Source of the DNA: Strongylocentrotus droebachiensis
Lineage: Eukaryota; Echinodermata; Echinoidea; Camarodonta; Strongylocentrotidae
Direction: 5' to 3'
Assembly (NCBI GenBank): GCA_035222895.1
Contig: JAVYIG010002122.1
Coordinates: forward strand, 1-64,000
Length of the DNA stretch: 64,000 bases
In this document: positions 1 to 11,065 of the stretch, piece after piece
Layout of the letters: every line of letters starts with the position of its first letter
Position numbering within the stretch: position 1 is the first letter of the stretch
Made by a program: the position numbers and the translations under genes
The notes under the pieces: generated by a model
Databases searched by the model: none
Told to the model about the DNA's origin: nothing
The model's input: only the letters and a program-made list of their open reading frames with translations

Positions 1-190
1 GCTTTATGCTGATTATAACATCTTCTTGACGCAAGAATGACTTATATGTGAAAATCAGCCCTACTCTTTAGATAGATTTATCGTCGAAAAACCCCATTTT
101 CAAGGCGAAATATCTGTTTCCAAAATATATCTAACATGATTGTCATATAAGTATATGGAGAGTGCAACTTCTTATCTTTAAAATAAGACC

Positions 191-621
191 CATTTCATGA
201 GAAATTAACAATTATAAAGGCAAAAACTGCCGATCGGGAAGACCGTCTGCACTACTCATTACCAGGCGCGTATAGCCAGAGTTTGATGTTTGGGGGGGGG
301 GGGGGGCACATACATGTAATCGATCGAGGTCAAAAAAAGGGGTCTACAAAATTTCAACCGATCCTGGAAATTTTAGGGGGGGGCACGTGCCCCCCCCCCC
401 CCCCATTTCATGAGAAATTAACAATTATAAAGGCAAAAACTGCCGATCGGGAAGACCGTCTGCACTACTCATTACCAGGCGCGTATAGCCAGAGTTTGAT
501 GTTTGGGGGGGGGGGGGGGGGCACATACATGTAATCGATCGAGGTCAAAAAAAGGGGTCTACAAAATTTCAACCGATCCTGGAAATTTTAGGGGGGGCAC
601 GTGCCCCCCCCCCCCCCCCCC
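191..621. repeat. Two-copy direct repeat with G/C tracts
   Basis: A unit of about 213-218 bp occurs twice in tandem (191-403 and 404-621). Each copy starts CATTTCATGAGAAATTAAC, has a 15-18 G run in the middle and ends in a perfect palindrome: a run of 7-8 G, then CACGTG, then 14-18 C. The copies differ almost only in the length of the homopolymer runs. No coding function is supported; the glycine/proline-rich open frames here follow from the G and C runs. Confidence 0.85.
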
Positions 622-1162
622 TCCGTGGCTACGCGCCTGCTCATTACGTATGCAAGACACGTAAATTCTTGCATACGTGCTGAGTAAAATAGAGGGTTTT
701 CGCACCGGCTGCGGTCTGACTGATCAACGAGGGCGGATAGATCATATAATGAACGAATGAAATCATGCATCATTTGTTTTATACAACGAAACTCCTAGAT
801 CCTTGTTATTTGATGTCAAAAGAATTCATTCAAGGTTGTTTCGTGACAGTTTATGGCTGACAAATAAATCTCAAGTTAAATAAGGCTTAATTTAGTGCGC
901 ACACATAGCTATAGATATAGCAAGCGCACTAATTACCTCTACCCATTTACGCATCTAGTGCTGCGCAAGAATAGGCTCATGCTCACGCAGTATTAAGCGC
1001 TCAAACCTCTACGCGCACCACTGCGCTCTGAAAACGAGTTCAATAGTACTGGTAAATATTGCACTCCTTTTCATGAAAACGAGTGCAATATCCTCAGTAA
1101 ATGAATCACACGTGACCGCCTATGACTAATCATTTGATCAGGATCTGGGAGTGAGTTGTATA
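622..1162. other. Unique intergenic stretch before the segmental duplication
   Basis: No gene, RNA or recognisable repeat was found. The sequence is mixed-composition and stops matching the 53-kb region upstream of position 1163. Confidence 0.5.
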
Positions 1163-1859
1163 ATATACTTTACTCGCCAAAATAAGAGAATGTATAAACT
1201 ATACTCACGTCATGTGTATAACCTATATAGGCATTTAAGTGAGTCATCAATGGCGTCATTCACTGCCTTGAGTGCACGACGTTTCGATGCATAGTAATTG
1301 AGGAATAATTAATTGTAAACTGCTGGTTTACAAGTCTACCGATAAAGTCCATATAGTCCGTGTAGTAGAATCCCTACTTCATAGTTCAGCGGTGCATGCA
1401 TATACGTGTGCTGAAATTGGTGTAAACTGCGATAATGACGAGACTTTAAATACGGATCTTTTGAATAAATATTCCAGCCATTTCATTGAAATCACCTACT
1501 GTAATTTGCCAAATCCGATAAAGCTTGCTCGAGTTGAGAAAGTAGCTAGTTCTCAAATGTCGACTCCCCGTTCCAAACAGGCCGACATATATAGCATACG
1601 AGGAGGTAATAACACACAGCGTCAATGATTCCAGTTCAACGTATAGCGGGATCATGTTGTGTAAATAAAAGAAATGTATATACCTCGCATGATCGCACGC
1701 GTGGTTCGATATCATCATAATTGACAATGATCTGTATTGTGACGGGTTTTATTTTTGCAAGTGGGATCTTTCAATGGTATTTTTGTATAATACGATAATT
1801 AAGAAATATATTTCCTTTTGTGTATTTACGATCAGGTATACAGTGTATCGAGCGTAAAT

Positions 1860-1985
1860 TGGCGTGGGGTCCAGGGGAAAAGGCCCCCGAAAACTGGGGG
1901 GTTTTAGGGGGCTAGGGGCGGCGGGGCGTCATCTAAAGTGGGGGGGGGGCACCAGCAAGAAAGGGCTCTTTCGGGAAAAACGGGA
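1860..1985. repeat. G-rich low-complexity block
   Basis: Contains repeated GGGG runs (GGGGTTTTAGGGGGCTAGGGGCGG and a later 9-G run). It is shared with 53890-54010 in the duplicate. It could form G-quadruplexes on the plus strand; no gene is seen. Confidence 0.5.
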
Positions 1986-2587
1986 CTACTGCAAAGGGAA
2001 AACTTAAAGCGAAAATAAACAATCTAATACTATGAAAGATTGAAAAGATCTTTAATTTAAAACATAAGTATATCAATTTCAAATACAAATGTATGGAGAA
2101 ATAACATATGGTACATTTATTGAACTTGGTGTCCTTTCATAATACATGAATTTGGTTTCCCATTCTATAAAGCATTCTCTGAGGTCCACACTAGAGGAAT
2201 AATTTTATATCAATGGTCCAAAGATGATCCTGATCCAAAGATTATTTTACCATAAAACATTCATTTAAAGATACAAACAGACACACATGCACACACACCC
2301 ATACATACAGGCAGACACAATGACATCAACAGCTTTAATATGCACTTTCAAGGCGAACTATCATGTTTCACAACTCATTACTAGAAAAGTGATCAATACA
2401 TTTAGGTCAAACCATGTATGCACAAAATAATGAAAATGAATACAAAAAAATGTATGAATCTTGCATCAAAGTCGTATTCCCTCCCTGATGGAACTCGTCC
2501 TGAGCACGGAGGGCCTGTGTTATAGGATAAATGAGTAAAACTTGCAAATTAAACTGTCTAAATATTTGAATGATTTTATTACCCTTC

Positions 2588-3160
2588 GCTAATTCTGAAT
2601 ACGGGCTTCCCCATAATGGCACTTGCGGTAGACTGTATGGCATCCATGCGGCAGCGGCAGATTGCAAGCAGGAGCAGAGATCAATACTAGCAGACGAACA
2701 TTATTTATTCAACTCGGAAAGGGTTTCAACAAAATAGTTTTCGACAGAAACATAATAAATACAAAGAAATTAACTTAAGCGTACACTGACTTAAGACATG
2801 TATCATTATAAACGCTTACAGTATATGAAAAGTAATTATTTCCATAAAAAAACAACCAATCTTAGAAAATACACAATTTGTTATGACAATTTACTTTTAC
2901 GCTTCACCCAGCTCTCTCTCTCTCTCTCTCCAGCTTGTCCATTCTTTTTTGCAGTCTAATACAACCCTGGTGGATGCCGGAGGTGGTCTGGATTTGTTGT
3001 CGATGGTGGAGGTGGGCTGGATTTTTTTTCGATGGTGGAGGTGGGGGCAGAGGAGAGGGTGAAGGAGATCTAGGCGGTGGTGATAGAGATACAAGTGGTG
3101 GGGAAGGTGATCATGCTCGTGATGGTTGTGGTGGCGAAGGAGCTCAAGCCGGGAGATTTT
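2588..3160. other. Left-copy-specific segment with CT and GGT-rich tracts
   Basis: Between 2588 and about 3150 the left duplicate differs from the right one, which has only about 150 bp of unrelated sequence at 54570-54718. It holds a (CT)n run at 2913-2930 and purine-rich GGTGGAGGTGG repeats at 2975-3130. The Gly-rich and His/Leu-rich open frames across it are low-complexity artefacts. Confidence 0.5.
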
Positions 3161-4001
3161 CACCGCTTGTAATTTATATCAAACGGTATATGGCCCGTTG
3201 GGCTCAGCCGGTGCCATGGGACTGCACCATAACGCATTTTTGTTTTTTTGTTACATAACTATTCACGCAGTGGCATGGATGCTAATTAACTAGGAGATAT
3301 CAACATCATATTTCATATTATCACCTAGCCCGTACGGCTAGAGCCGAACTAGTAAGATGGGGGTTGGGTTTTCCAGTCTTTTAATTATATCGCCTTCATA
3401 TTGAACGGAAAATATTAATCAAATAGCATCAACCATCAAGAATATTTGTCATTTACAATATTGCCCAAAATATAGGTCGTAGATGATATATTAAATATTG
3501 CTTTAAAACTTCTTTGAATCGCTGTTCTAAATCAAGATCCCGCTAAACGTGTAGTTTTATAAAGCGAGTTGGAGGAGGAAGCATCTATTATTATATTCCT
3601 CCAAATATTTGGAGAAAACTCGATTTTAGCCCTCCCATCTCGCAAGAATACAAAATTAAATTTTTTAAACTTTCTCTATCATGAAATTGGTGTGCTATGA
3701 ATACAAATCGAAACAGCGCGTAAAGACGGCAAGGGTAAGAAACGAGGAATTATTTGCTTGCAAATTTGCCAAAAGTTGTACATCTATACAATTATAAAAT
3801 TATCAAAGCAAAAATATAAAAAAGGCAATTATTTCAATTCACAATTTCTCTGTCACGGTCACCTGTATTGGCTTGTCTTTTGTTAAACAGAAAAGCGGAG
3901 GCGAGAATGTAAATAAAGCCTCCCACAGAAAATCAAATAATAACCGCAATCTTTTGACTTTTGAAGACAATTTCATCATCATATGCCTTCCCGCATTTCA
4001 G

Positions 4002-4061
4002 CAGACCTGGTGATTTCTTGTGTTCCTCAACACTCTGGTTATTGCACCATCAATAATTATG
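4002..4061 (+). CDS. Candidate first exon (ATG next to donor) of MS4A-like gene, left copy
   Basis: A CATTTCAG acceptor precedes a short segment that ends ATG|GTAAGT, with ATG at 4059-4061. The arrangement is kept in the duplicate (ATG 55626-55628). Exon 7177-7344 begins in phase 0 with GAC, so a one-codon coding exon would give M-D-S-C-C-P and an N-terminal tail of about 17 residues, plausible for this family. Nothing else proves it is transcribed; a start at the internal ATG at 7192 is the main alternative. Confidence 0.25.
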
Positions 4062-4509
4062 GTAAGTATATTTTGTAATGTTCCACTACGATTTTTAACG
4101 TGGTGTATAATACGGTATGTTGTCACTATTACCCTTGAATATTGTCAGCGTTAAGAATGTAGTTGTCTTTCAAAAGATTTGTTCAGAAGATTTATAATCC
4201 GAAGGGATACGATTATCTTTCCATGTGCTTAATAATTATCTCATCGTTGAAAAGGCCCATATACACCGACCCCCTATTAGGTGTTGTTGGCAACTAGCTC
4301 AACTAGCTAACCTAATGCTAGGTAACTCGTAGTTTTAAGTAGTAAGATATTATGAATCTGGTCGTAAGAACTGGGAGTTTACTAGTTTGCAGTCCTTTGC
4401 TATGTAACCTTCTTATTTTATCGGTGGTAGAAACTCAGCGAACCTCTTTGCGCCATTTCTCTCTTTTCCTTGGGTACATTTAAGAAGGCATCTTCAAGTC
4501 GAGTTACAA

Positions 4510-5000
4510 AGTTTTGGGAAATTATGAAAATTGGGTGGATAGTGATTCTTTACAATTTTGATATATTTAGATGCCCCCGTGGATGTATTATAAGCACTAG
4601 AAATGTTAGCCCCTAAAACACTTCTGCTTTCGAGAAAAATTGAATATACAAATTTACCGGTGCTCCCGGTAAAATTTGATGAATCTCAAATAGCGCCTAC
4701 GGCCGTAAAATGGTAGCTGCTACCGTGAAAATCTCAGAATATGTAGTTGTGATATATAATTTCCAATTGGGAATAGCTAATCGGTCGATTTTAGTCAAGA
4801 AACATTGTTTTATAGCTTAATTAATATTTTGACCTTGAGAGGGAGCTATACAACATCAAGAGTTTATTATTTACAATTTCATAATTTTAGACTCAATTTC
4901 ATCCGCGACAACGATTACTGAATATTGTAGGATCGCATATGCTTCCAATATGTTCATTTGAACCAAATTCATATGACCCCATACCAAAGATTTGTATTAC
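4510..5000. other. Segment present only in the left duplicate
   Basis: Relative to the right copy, where CTTCAAGTCGAGTT joins an AAATTGATGAAG motif directly (56070-56095), the left copy has about 490 extra bases. No terminal repeats or coding sequence are visible, so it may be an insertion here or a deletion in the other copy. Confidence 0.5.
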
Positions 5001-5068
5001 CAAAATTGATGAAGTCATCAGCCATGAATGGATGAGTACGTTTTTGTTGAATCTCGTATTAGGACAAT

Positions 5069-5183
5069 AGGGACTTTTAGATTTGCACGAAGACAAATGT
5101 GGATTGCTACGGTCGACGTCCTTTTAATGCACTGCCTTGAATGGACGTCACGCGTATCAGTCCACGCAAATCTAAAAGTCCCT
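5069..5183. mobile_element. ~115-bp TIR element (MITE)
   Basis: Perfect 18-bp terminal inverted repeats (AGGGACTTTTAGATTTGC and its reverse complement) bound a 115-bp segment. The paralogous site at 56145-56165 is empty. Comparing the two gives a short target duplication, best read as AAT (GGACAAT-element-AATAATGG against GGACAATAATGG). A related end, AAATCTAAAAGTCCCT, occurs alone at 54598-54613. There is no coding capacity, so it would depend on a transposase elsewhere. Superfamily is uncertain; a 3-bp duplication would suit PIF/Harbinger-like elements. Confidence 0.85.
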
Positions 5184-5281
5184 AATAATGGCCACTTATC
5201 TAACGCTCATATCCGGCACGCAGTGACGCTCATGTTCAACGCGCATAGATATTATTATTTTCCACAAGTTGATTTAATACA

Positions 5282-5888
5282 CATATGGCTCCGGTTAGTC
5301 TCATTTCACAACGCCCCCTATCGTCAGAGCATGATCTGAGTCGGCAGCCTAACATGTTAGTCTATGGACGTTTTTTAAAAAAATCGTTAAAAATTCATTT
5401 TTTGTTTAAACGAAAAGCACATCCACCCCGACGTACGTTATCACTAGCTCTTTCATTGGAGCCCTCATGTCTCATTGACTTTTGAAAGTTCACCCACCGT
5501 AATTTTTCAAAATAGGTTGCAAGCTCGTCATTGCCTATAATACACGTGTGAAACAAGTCTAACTTTGGACTCAGTTTACCAAGCGATTTGAAGGTTATAG
5601 GTCGAGCACACGAAACATAAAAAGTATGAATTATCATAGATCACTTCTGCCTATTTCATTATGTCCATTTCATCCAACCCCCCACCGTAATTTTTCCATT
5701 TAGTAAAAGCAAACATTTTGCCGAGTTTAGCAAAAACATGAATATTCATGAACGGTCAGACAATACAGCCTTTATAGTACGTAACGTATAGTGAATGGAA
5801 TGGGCGATGATCCGTTCAGGAGGCAGAGGTCAGTGGTTTGTGCTGGCAATGTTCACGCGAGCGAAAATGAGACAATCGGAGCAATATG
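5282..5888. mobile_element. ~607-bp non-autonomous TIR element, copy 1
   Basis: Ends are imperfect inverted repeats (CATATGGCTCCG at left; CGGAGCAATATG at right). The duplicate at 56240-56255 lacks the segment exactly, reading TTTAATACATTAGAGCTG. No clear target duplication is visible. Near full-length relatives lie at 35743-36346 and a rearranged one at 28715-29400. It encodes no protein; the peptide frames inside it are unconserved between copies. Confidence 0.85.
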
Positions 5889-6894
5889 TTAGAGCTGTAC
5901 ACAGATGGCATTTATTTGTTCAACATGTCACAGTTTATCACTTTGGCTCTATAAAGCAGTAAACTAAGTTAAACCAGGATTGACTTTAATAGTATAGATA
6001 TATCAATACGAGCCAATCTAGCTAAGCTTATCCGTATTGTTTTGCAAATGTAGATACTCGGACCAATTACACGGAAAAAGCATGACGTCATCACAGCCAC
6101 GCATCGTACGCATGACGTCATCACCAAGAGAGGTATGACGTCATACTGGTGGGGTTGTCAAGGTTTCTGGTTCCATAAAATGATTGTGCTAAACAGTGGT
6201 GTGGTGATGACACCCGTACTAGCCCCAAACACTAGTGAGCACTTTTCTTTCTTTTTCGCCCCGGAGCACTTTTTTTTAAAACTCAACACCCCCTTCCCCC
6301 CTTGACCCCCCAAAAAGGTTTTTTTGTAATGTCCCGGCCAATGATGAGTGCCTCTTTTTTAGGGTGTAAGGGGTGCCCCATTTTCACCTCTGATAATTAC
6401 TCTTTGTACTTTGGCACATGCTCCTTTTCTTTCCTGATAAGTGTTCCCTTTTCCTCTCAGGTTATTTTACGTGTTGCGATCGTTTTTAATATGAAATTGT
6501 AAAGTAAACAAAGAAATGTAAATATAGATGCGTAAACATATATTAGATCAATATCATGCTTAATTCTGGACCCGTGTGTCGGCGATAGCAGAGCAGTATC
6601 ATTCTTATCACTTCAATGCATAAGCAACACAAATAAAAAGAACAATGTCTGTTGTAGAACTTTGTATTCTCTCTCTTGGGAAACATGTCTAGTGAGTGAA
6701 CTTGTATTAGACGGTTGTCATTGTTAACATTATTTTCATTAGACGCTCTTTGGTGTAGTGATAATAATGCGAGAAGTGTAGCATGTTTCAAAAGCAAATA
6801 GACAAATATTAAAGCACATGAGGATATAGTTTGTACTAAATTAGCATGAAATTATACCTCGAAGAAATTAAACGTTTATTAATGTACTCCTTTA

Positions 6895-7110
6895 TCAAGA
6901 CGGTTCCTTTTTAGGATTGATAATTATTATTTCAATAATAAGAAGGAGAAGAAGAAGAAAGATAGTAATAATAGTAGTAATAGTAATAATAGTTGTATTA
7001 TTATTATTATCATAATAACGATTGTCATAATGGAAACAGCGATAATATCTATGACAATAACAATAACAATAACAATGATAATGATGGTAAAAATGGTGAG
7101 AAAAAGAATG
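6895..7110. repeat. AT-rich trinucleotide tract (ATT/AAT, GAT)
   Basis: Runs of imperfect AAT, ATT and AATAAC repeats just upstream of the MS4A-like exon at 7177. The equivalent tract in the duplicate is 60790-60970. Confidence 0.8.
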
Positions 7111-7176
7111 GTAACATTGTCGAAGAGATTTTTCTTGAATCATCCGTGACGGTGAAACTTATCTCGATTATTTCAG

Positions 7177-7344
7177 GACTCTTGTTGCCCGATGAGGTCG
7201 CCACAATACAACGCGAGTCTCGGTTTCTCGTCTGGTGTGATGCAAGTCGTATGTGGGGTGTGTACCCTTCTACTAGGAGGTGTCTTCTTTGCATTGGTCT
7301 TGGACGTTATTGACACAGGAGCAGGAGTATGGTGCGGGGCGTTC
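7177..7344 (+). CDS. MS4A-like exon with TM1 (left copy)
   Basis: Flanked by the acceptor ATTATTTCAG and donor GTAAGT; 168 nt, phase 0 at both ends. Encodes an N-terminal tail with CCP and an NAS glycosylation-like triplet, TM1, an extracellular bend (DVIDTGAG) and the start of TM2 (VWCGAF). It is well conserved with the right copy (one codon indel, M/R change near the start), which suggests selection on the protein. Confidence 0.75.
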
Positions 7345-10300
7345 GTAAGTCCCTCTCTTGAAACACCTACCTCTGTACCCTAACCCATCCTTCCTGTCCC
7401 TCTCTACTGCACCCCCCCCCCCCTCTCTCTCTCTCTCCCTCTGACACAGGAGCAGGAGTATGGCGCGGGGTGTTCGTAAGTCCCTCTCTTGATAACACAT
7501 ACCTCATATCTCCTCTTTACCCCATCCCCGCCCTCCCTCTCCCACACCATCCCCTCTCTCTCTCTCTCTCTTTGACACAGGAGCTGGAGCATGGTGTGTA
7601 GGGGTGTTTGTAAGTCCCTCTCTTGAAACACCTACCTCATATTACCTCTTTACCCCATCCCCGCCCTCCCTCTCCAAAACCACCTCCCCCTCTCCCTTTC
7701 CTTCCCCTCCCCCTTTACCCTTCTCTCTCTCTCTCTGACACAGGAGCAGGAGTATGGTGTGTGGGTTTTTTCGTAAGTCCCTCTCTTGGAAACAACGACC
7801 TCATTACTTCTGTATCCCATCCACGCCACTCCCTTTTCCCACCCCTCCCCTTAACCCCCCCCCCCTCTCTCTCTCTCCCTCTCTCTCTCTTTTATGTTTG
7901 TTATTTTCATTCCATATGTTGGCTATTATGTTTAGTTCAAAGTTTGTTGGTCCTCTTTCATTCTTATGAAACTTTTCAAGTCACATACATGTATGTTGAT
8001 GTTTGTAATTTCTTTTTTTGGTATTAGCTTTCTCTCTTCACCTTGTTTTATATGTTTCCTCTTTAAAGTTTTGTCCTATCTATTTATATTCCATTAGGTG
8101 TCTATAATTATGATCTGTTTTATTTTTGTATCGCGGACTTGCTGAAAGCAGTTTTTAAGGCCGACGTGAGTTTTTCGTGATTAAAATAATTCAATTCAAT
8201 TCAACAATATATTGACGAGCTACGTCACGCAAACATGATAGGGGACATAAATAAATAAATACATAAATAAACATGATATAGCATTGGTTTTTCGACAGTC
8301 TTTGTGATCATGTGAAGTGGAGGAAATCAATGAGACATTTATACCAACCAAACTTGTCAGTTAATTTTGGCTAATAGAGGAAAATACGCACTTTATAGGT
8401 TTTCCATTGATGAGTTTAATACTTCTTTGTCATTATATTTGATATATCAGATCTTCATACCGACTGGTGTTCTCGGCATCTTCAGTAAAGGAAAACGAAC
8501 AGGAGTGGTAAATATAAAGTTCTATCTATAATAATATTGATATTCTGGATTTATATAGTGCTATTTTTTTAAATATAATTATATCAATTTATTAATTGCT
8601 GCTTGGTTATGACTTTTATTATTATTATTATCATTATTATCATCATTTTCATTATCTTAAACTATTATAATTAGGTGTTATTGTTTTTGTTTTGTTTGTT
8701 ATCATTACTACAGATCATAGCCTATCTGGTCATGTGCCTCCTATCCTGTCTTGCAAGCTTAGTAATGGCTGCTTTTATATTTTACTGGACCTGGTACTTG
8801 GGAGTGTACTGTAGCAGTCAGACCAAGAAATGCTCTCACGTCACGGTAAGGAGCTGTCCCGGCCCGGCCAGACTATGAGACCGGCAAGATAGGTCCAGAG
8901 GGCCGTCTGTAAAGTTTTCTGACCTCAGGATTCACGATAGTGACGTAGTTACAGAGGGGCACAGGGGCATATCCCCCATCGAGGGTTCGAAAAGAAGTTA
9001 GAAAAGAGAGGAAGGTTAGGGAGAAGGGTGAAGGGGTGAAAGAATGAGAAAGAAGACGCCTGCACACCTCCCGCACCGGCGCACCCTCCCCTACTGTATT
9101 GTAAATTCACATTTAATTTTCTGAGTAAGTTCGGTGCCACCACCCCCTCCCGCCCAACAGCCCTCGTTACCGACATGTCGTTTTCGCAGGCCATGTTACA
9201 AAATGTCTGAGGGTTCAGGATAGAGTTGTCCGAATTCGCCTTTTCCCCGCTGCAAGATATATCACAGTACCTATTAAGCTAATGAAATCCCTTGTAACTG
9301 GTTTTTTATATAGTCGTTACTAGTTTATTCAAATAGTCCGACGGTGCAATTTATTTCATGAAGAAGCAGCAACCTCTTGTTTGCCTTTTTCTCCTCTGGT
9401 TAGCATGTCTTCATTTTTAGTTCAGATATAACTGAGAATTATATGTTAAAGATTGTTGTTGCACCTCATTCATGTTGATATTACATATCAAACTAGGTGT
9501 CGTGGTGTGGTTCATTCATTTGACTATATACAAAGTGTTCAGGGTTCCTATCTATTCAATTTTACATGTATGTGCTTATAACGATAATGGTAATAATAAT
9601 AATATTATGTCTTGTTTACCCGGAGAAGCCTCTTCAGTATTGATGCTGTTGTCACTGAGGACCCTGCAATCATAATGTATTTACCCCGGCGTATATACTA
9701 GCTACCATGAAAGGCGCTCAAGCATTCAAGCAATTTCTCCCTACCGGGTCCCCATTTAATACACCTGGGTACAGAAAGGATATTCACATTACAAAATAGT
9801 AGACATTCATGCTTTATAGCCCATCAAATAACGTTCACTTTCCTTTTTAGATTTACCAAGCGATCCAGGCTGTCATTGGAATCCTGATGGTTGTTGAGTT
9901 TGTTGGAGCTGCTATAGGAGCACATGGTTGCTGCCAGGTAGTACCAAGCAAACCAACAACTCGTAGGTCTGACGCGGTAAGAACCGTCTCCGACTATTAA
10001 CATTACCTCCGTCTTAATTGTTTGTTGTTTTGCCTCCAGGTAGCTTTAGGTTTATTATGACTCTTTATTTTATTAATTTGCTACCATTATTCTATTCTTA
10101 ATTCATTTTTTTCTCCATTTCATTCATTTGATTTAGTTTTATTTCATTTTTATTCATTTTATTTGTATTTATTTTAAAATATTAATTGATTTTATTTGAT
10201 TCTCTTTTATTCGATTTATTGATTCCGGGGGATAAGATACCTTGAATTCAGGATTATTGGCATTAATTTAGTAAACAAACACACTCACCTAATCACAGAC

Positions 10301-10508
10301 AAATAAAACAAACAAAGAAAATGTTATAAGTGATATATACACGTCACAAAATATGCACGACAAGAAATACAGTTTCTAAATTCGACTTTCAGTTGCTTTA
10401 CTATCTATCTGTTTTACCCCTTTATTCTTATTTCATGTGTTATATACATTCAGGTACATTACGAGTCGCGTCAACCACCTGCAAACATCAACGTTAGGAT
10501 TGGAAAAG
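7177..10508 (+). CDS. MS4A/CD20-like four-transmembrane protein gene, left copy
   Basis: Five exons join in phase: 7177-7344 (56 codons), 8451-8507 (19), 8714-8845 (44), 9851-9976 (42), 10454-10508. Together with the possible ATG exon at 4059 they encode about 180 residues. Four hydrophobic segments follow the MS4A order: TM1 after a short tail (VMQVVCGVCTLLLGGVFFAL), TM2 across exons 1-2 (VWCGAF then IFIPTGVLGIFS, followed by basic KGKR), TM3 in exon 3 (AYLVMCLLSCLASLVMAAF), TM4 in exon 4 (IGILMVVEFVGAAIGA), then a cysteine pair and a cytoplasmic tail. The loop between TM3 and TM4 is Cys-rich. MS4A proteins are small plasma-membrane or intracellular-membrane tetraspanners that modulate receptor signalling and ion flux. 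Exact orthology is not assignable. The last exon may extend beyond 10508. Confidence 0.75.
7430..7895 (+). repeat. Minisatellite of exon-end/splice-site units, left copy
   Basis: After the TM1 exon the intron carries three further copies of the exon 3' end. Each has (CT)n, TGACACAG, a GAGCAGGAGTATGG-like core and GTAAGTCCCTCTCTTG. The acceptor-to-donor segments are 7450-7475 (26 nt), 7581-7609 (29 nt) and 7744-7772 (29 nt). The unit is about 125-165 bp, varying mainly in the C/CT tract. The right duplicate has expanded the same array to about ten units. Confidence 0.9.
8451..8507 (+). CDS. MS4A-like exon with TM2 (left copy)
   Basis: 57 nt, phase 0-0, acceptor TATATCAG and donor GTAAAT. Encodes IFIPTGVLGIFSKGKRTGV, the inner half of TM2 and the basic cytoplasmic loop typical of the MS4A family. 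Joins smoothly to VWCGAF from the previous exon. Confidence 0.75.
8714..8845 (+). CDS. MS4A-like exon with TM3 (left copy)
   Basis: 132 nt, 44 codons, phase 0-0, acceptor CTACAG and donor GTAAGG. Encodes TM3 and a Cys-containing extracellular loop (YCSSQTKKCSHVT). The duplicate exon (63663-63794) differs by a few codons and stays open. Confidence 0.78.
8930..9100. repeat. Shared low-complexity G/A-rich repeat
   Basis: Begins near GTGACGTAGTTACAGAGGGGCACAGG and continues into GAGAAGGGTGAAGGGG repeats. The same block ends the window at 63875-64000, extending the duplication past TM3. Confidence 0.6.
9590..9690 (-). mobile_element. SINE fragment
   Basis: Reverse complement of a module also found at 19925-20020 (ACCGGGGTAATAATATGATTGCAGGG followed by CCTCAGGGAGAACAG), next to an (AAT)n tract. 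This is the 3' body of the tRNA-derived SINE family seen more completely at 35395-35740. The rest of 9100-9850 shows nothing recognisable. Confidence 0.55.
9851..9976 (+). CDS. MS4A-like exon with TM4 (left copy)
   Basis: 126 nt, 42 codons, phase 0-0, acceptor TCCTTTTTAG and donor GTAAGA. Encodes TM4 with a buried glutamate (MVVEFVGAAIG), a common feature of MS4A TM4, then AHGCC, a likely palmitoylated or membrane-proximal cysteine pair, and the start of a basic tail (TTRRSDA). Confidence 0.72.
10454..10508 (+). CDS. MS4A-like tail exon (left copy)
   Basis: Acceptor TACATTCAG, then VHYESRQPPANINVRIGK in phase 0 with the previous exon. A possible donor AAAG|GTAAAA follows; if unused, the frame runs 18 more residues to a TAG at about 10558. 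The start of the cytoplasmic tail is therefore supported, but the C terminus is not. Confidence 0.5.
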
Positions 10509-10539
10509 GTAAAACTATACATTTTTTTTTAGAAAAGTG

Positions 10540-10800
10540 GAGTTTTCGTGGGATATAGTGGTCCATGCACTTGACTCTCAATCCATATAAGGGATCGAAT
10601 CCAAGCCCGGCACTAACGTCCTTTTGCAAGACATTAATCTATATTTGACGCTCTCCACCAAGGTGTAAATGGGAACATGGTAGATGCTGGGGTAATAATA
10701 ATTACAGTACCCTCAGGAAGAACAGTTTTCATGCTGATCAGACTTTCGAGACTATCTTAAACAAAATTATCATTATCATTATTATTATACTGGGCAAACA
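10540..10800 (+). mobile_element. Degenerate tRNA-derived SINE
   Basis: A head resembling box A and box B (TAGTGGTCCATGCACTTGAC; GGGATCGAATCC) leads into the TCCACCAAGGTGTAAATGGG and CCCTCAGGAAGAACAG body of the family seen at 35395, and ends in an (ATT)n-like tail. Confidence 0.6.
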
Positions 10801-11065
10801 TTCATACTGTGGAAGAAAGTGTATGAAGGTACTTGGGAGAAGAAAAAAAGAGTAACTTAGTAGTATACCAGAATTAATAGAATGCATATATACTTTGAAG
10901 TTTTTGGAATGTTAAAACGAGTCAATATTGATAACGATCACAGACGCTGCACACGTAAATTGCCATGTGGGATTTGATGCAAATTATTAAAACTCTTCAG
11001 CTATTTCCTGGCATACTTTGAACATGAGGGCATTTCAAAAGCTATTCTTTTCAAGAGCGTCTTCG

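Larger units (their letters stand above)
1163..9100 (+). repeat. Segmental duplication, left copy
   Basis: From about 1163 the sequence aligns collinearly with 53185-64000 at high identity, with mostly single-base changes and small indels. Matching landmarks are the motif at 1166/53186 (TATACTTTACTCGCC), the G-rich block at 1860/53890, the AACGGTATATGGCCCGTTGGG region at 3182/54752, and the MS4A-like exons at 7177/61042, 8451/63349 and 8714/63663. The copy is broken by several precise insertions and deletions. The offset is about 52 kb at the left end. The block includes an entire gene start, so this is a gene duplication rather than a transposon family. Confidence 0.9.

Noticed and set aside
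2897..3258. Overlapping frames on both strands (His/Leu-rich and Gly-rich)
   Set aside because: Purine-rich GGTGGAGG repeats and a (CT)n run produce them; the segment is absent from the duplicate copy.
6302..6502. 66-codon frame conserved with 60150-60347
   Set aside because: Conserved only because both are in the segmental duplication; it crosses poly-C/A tracts and resembles no known protein.
7404..7631. Frames encoding REREREGG-type peptides (also 61385-62290, minus strand)
   Set aside because: Translations of the (CT)n minisatellite on the opposite strand; no gene structure.
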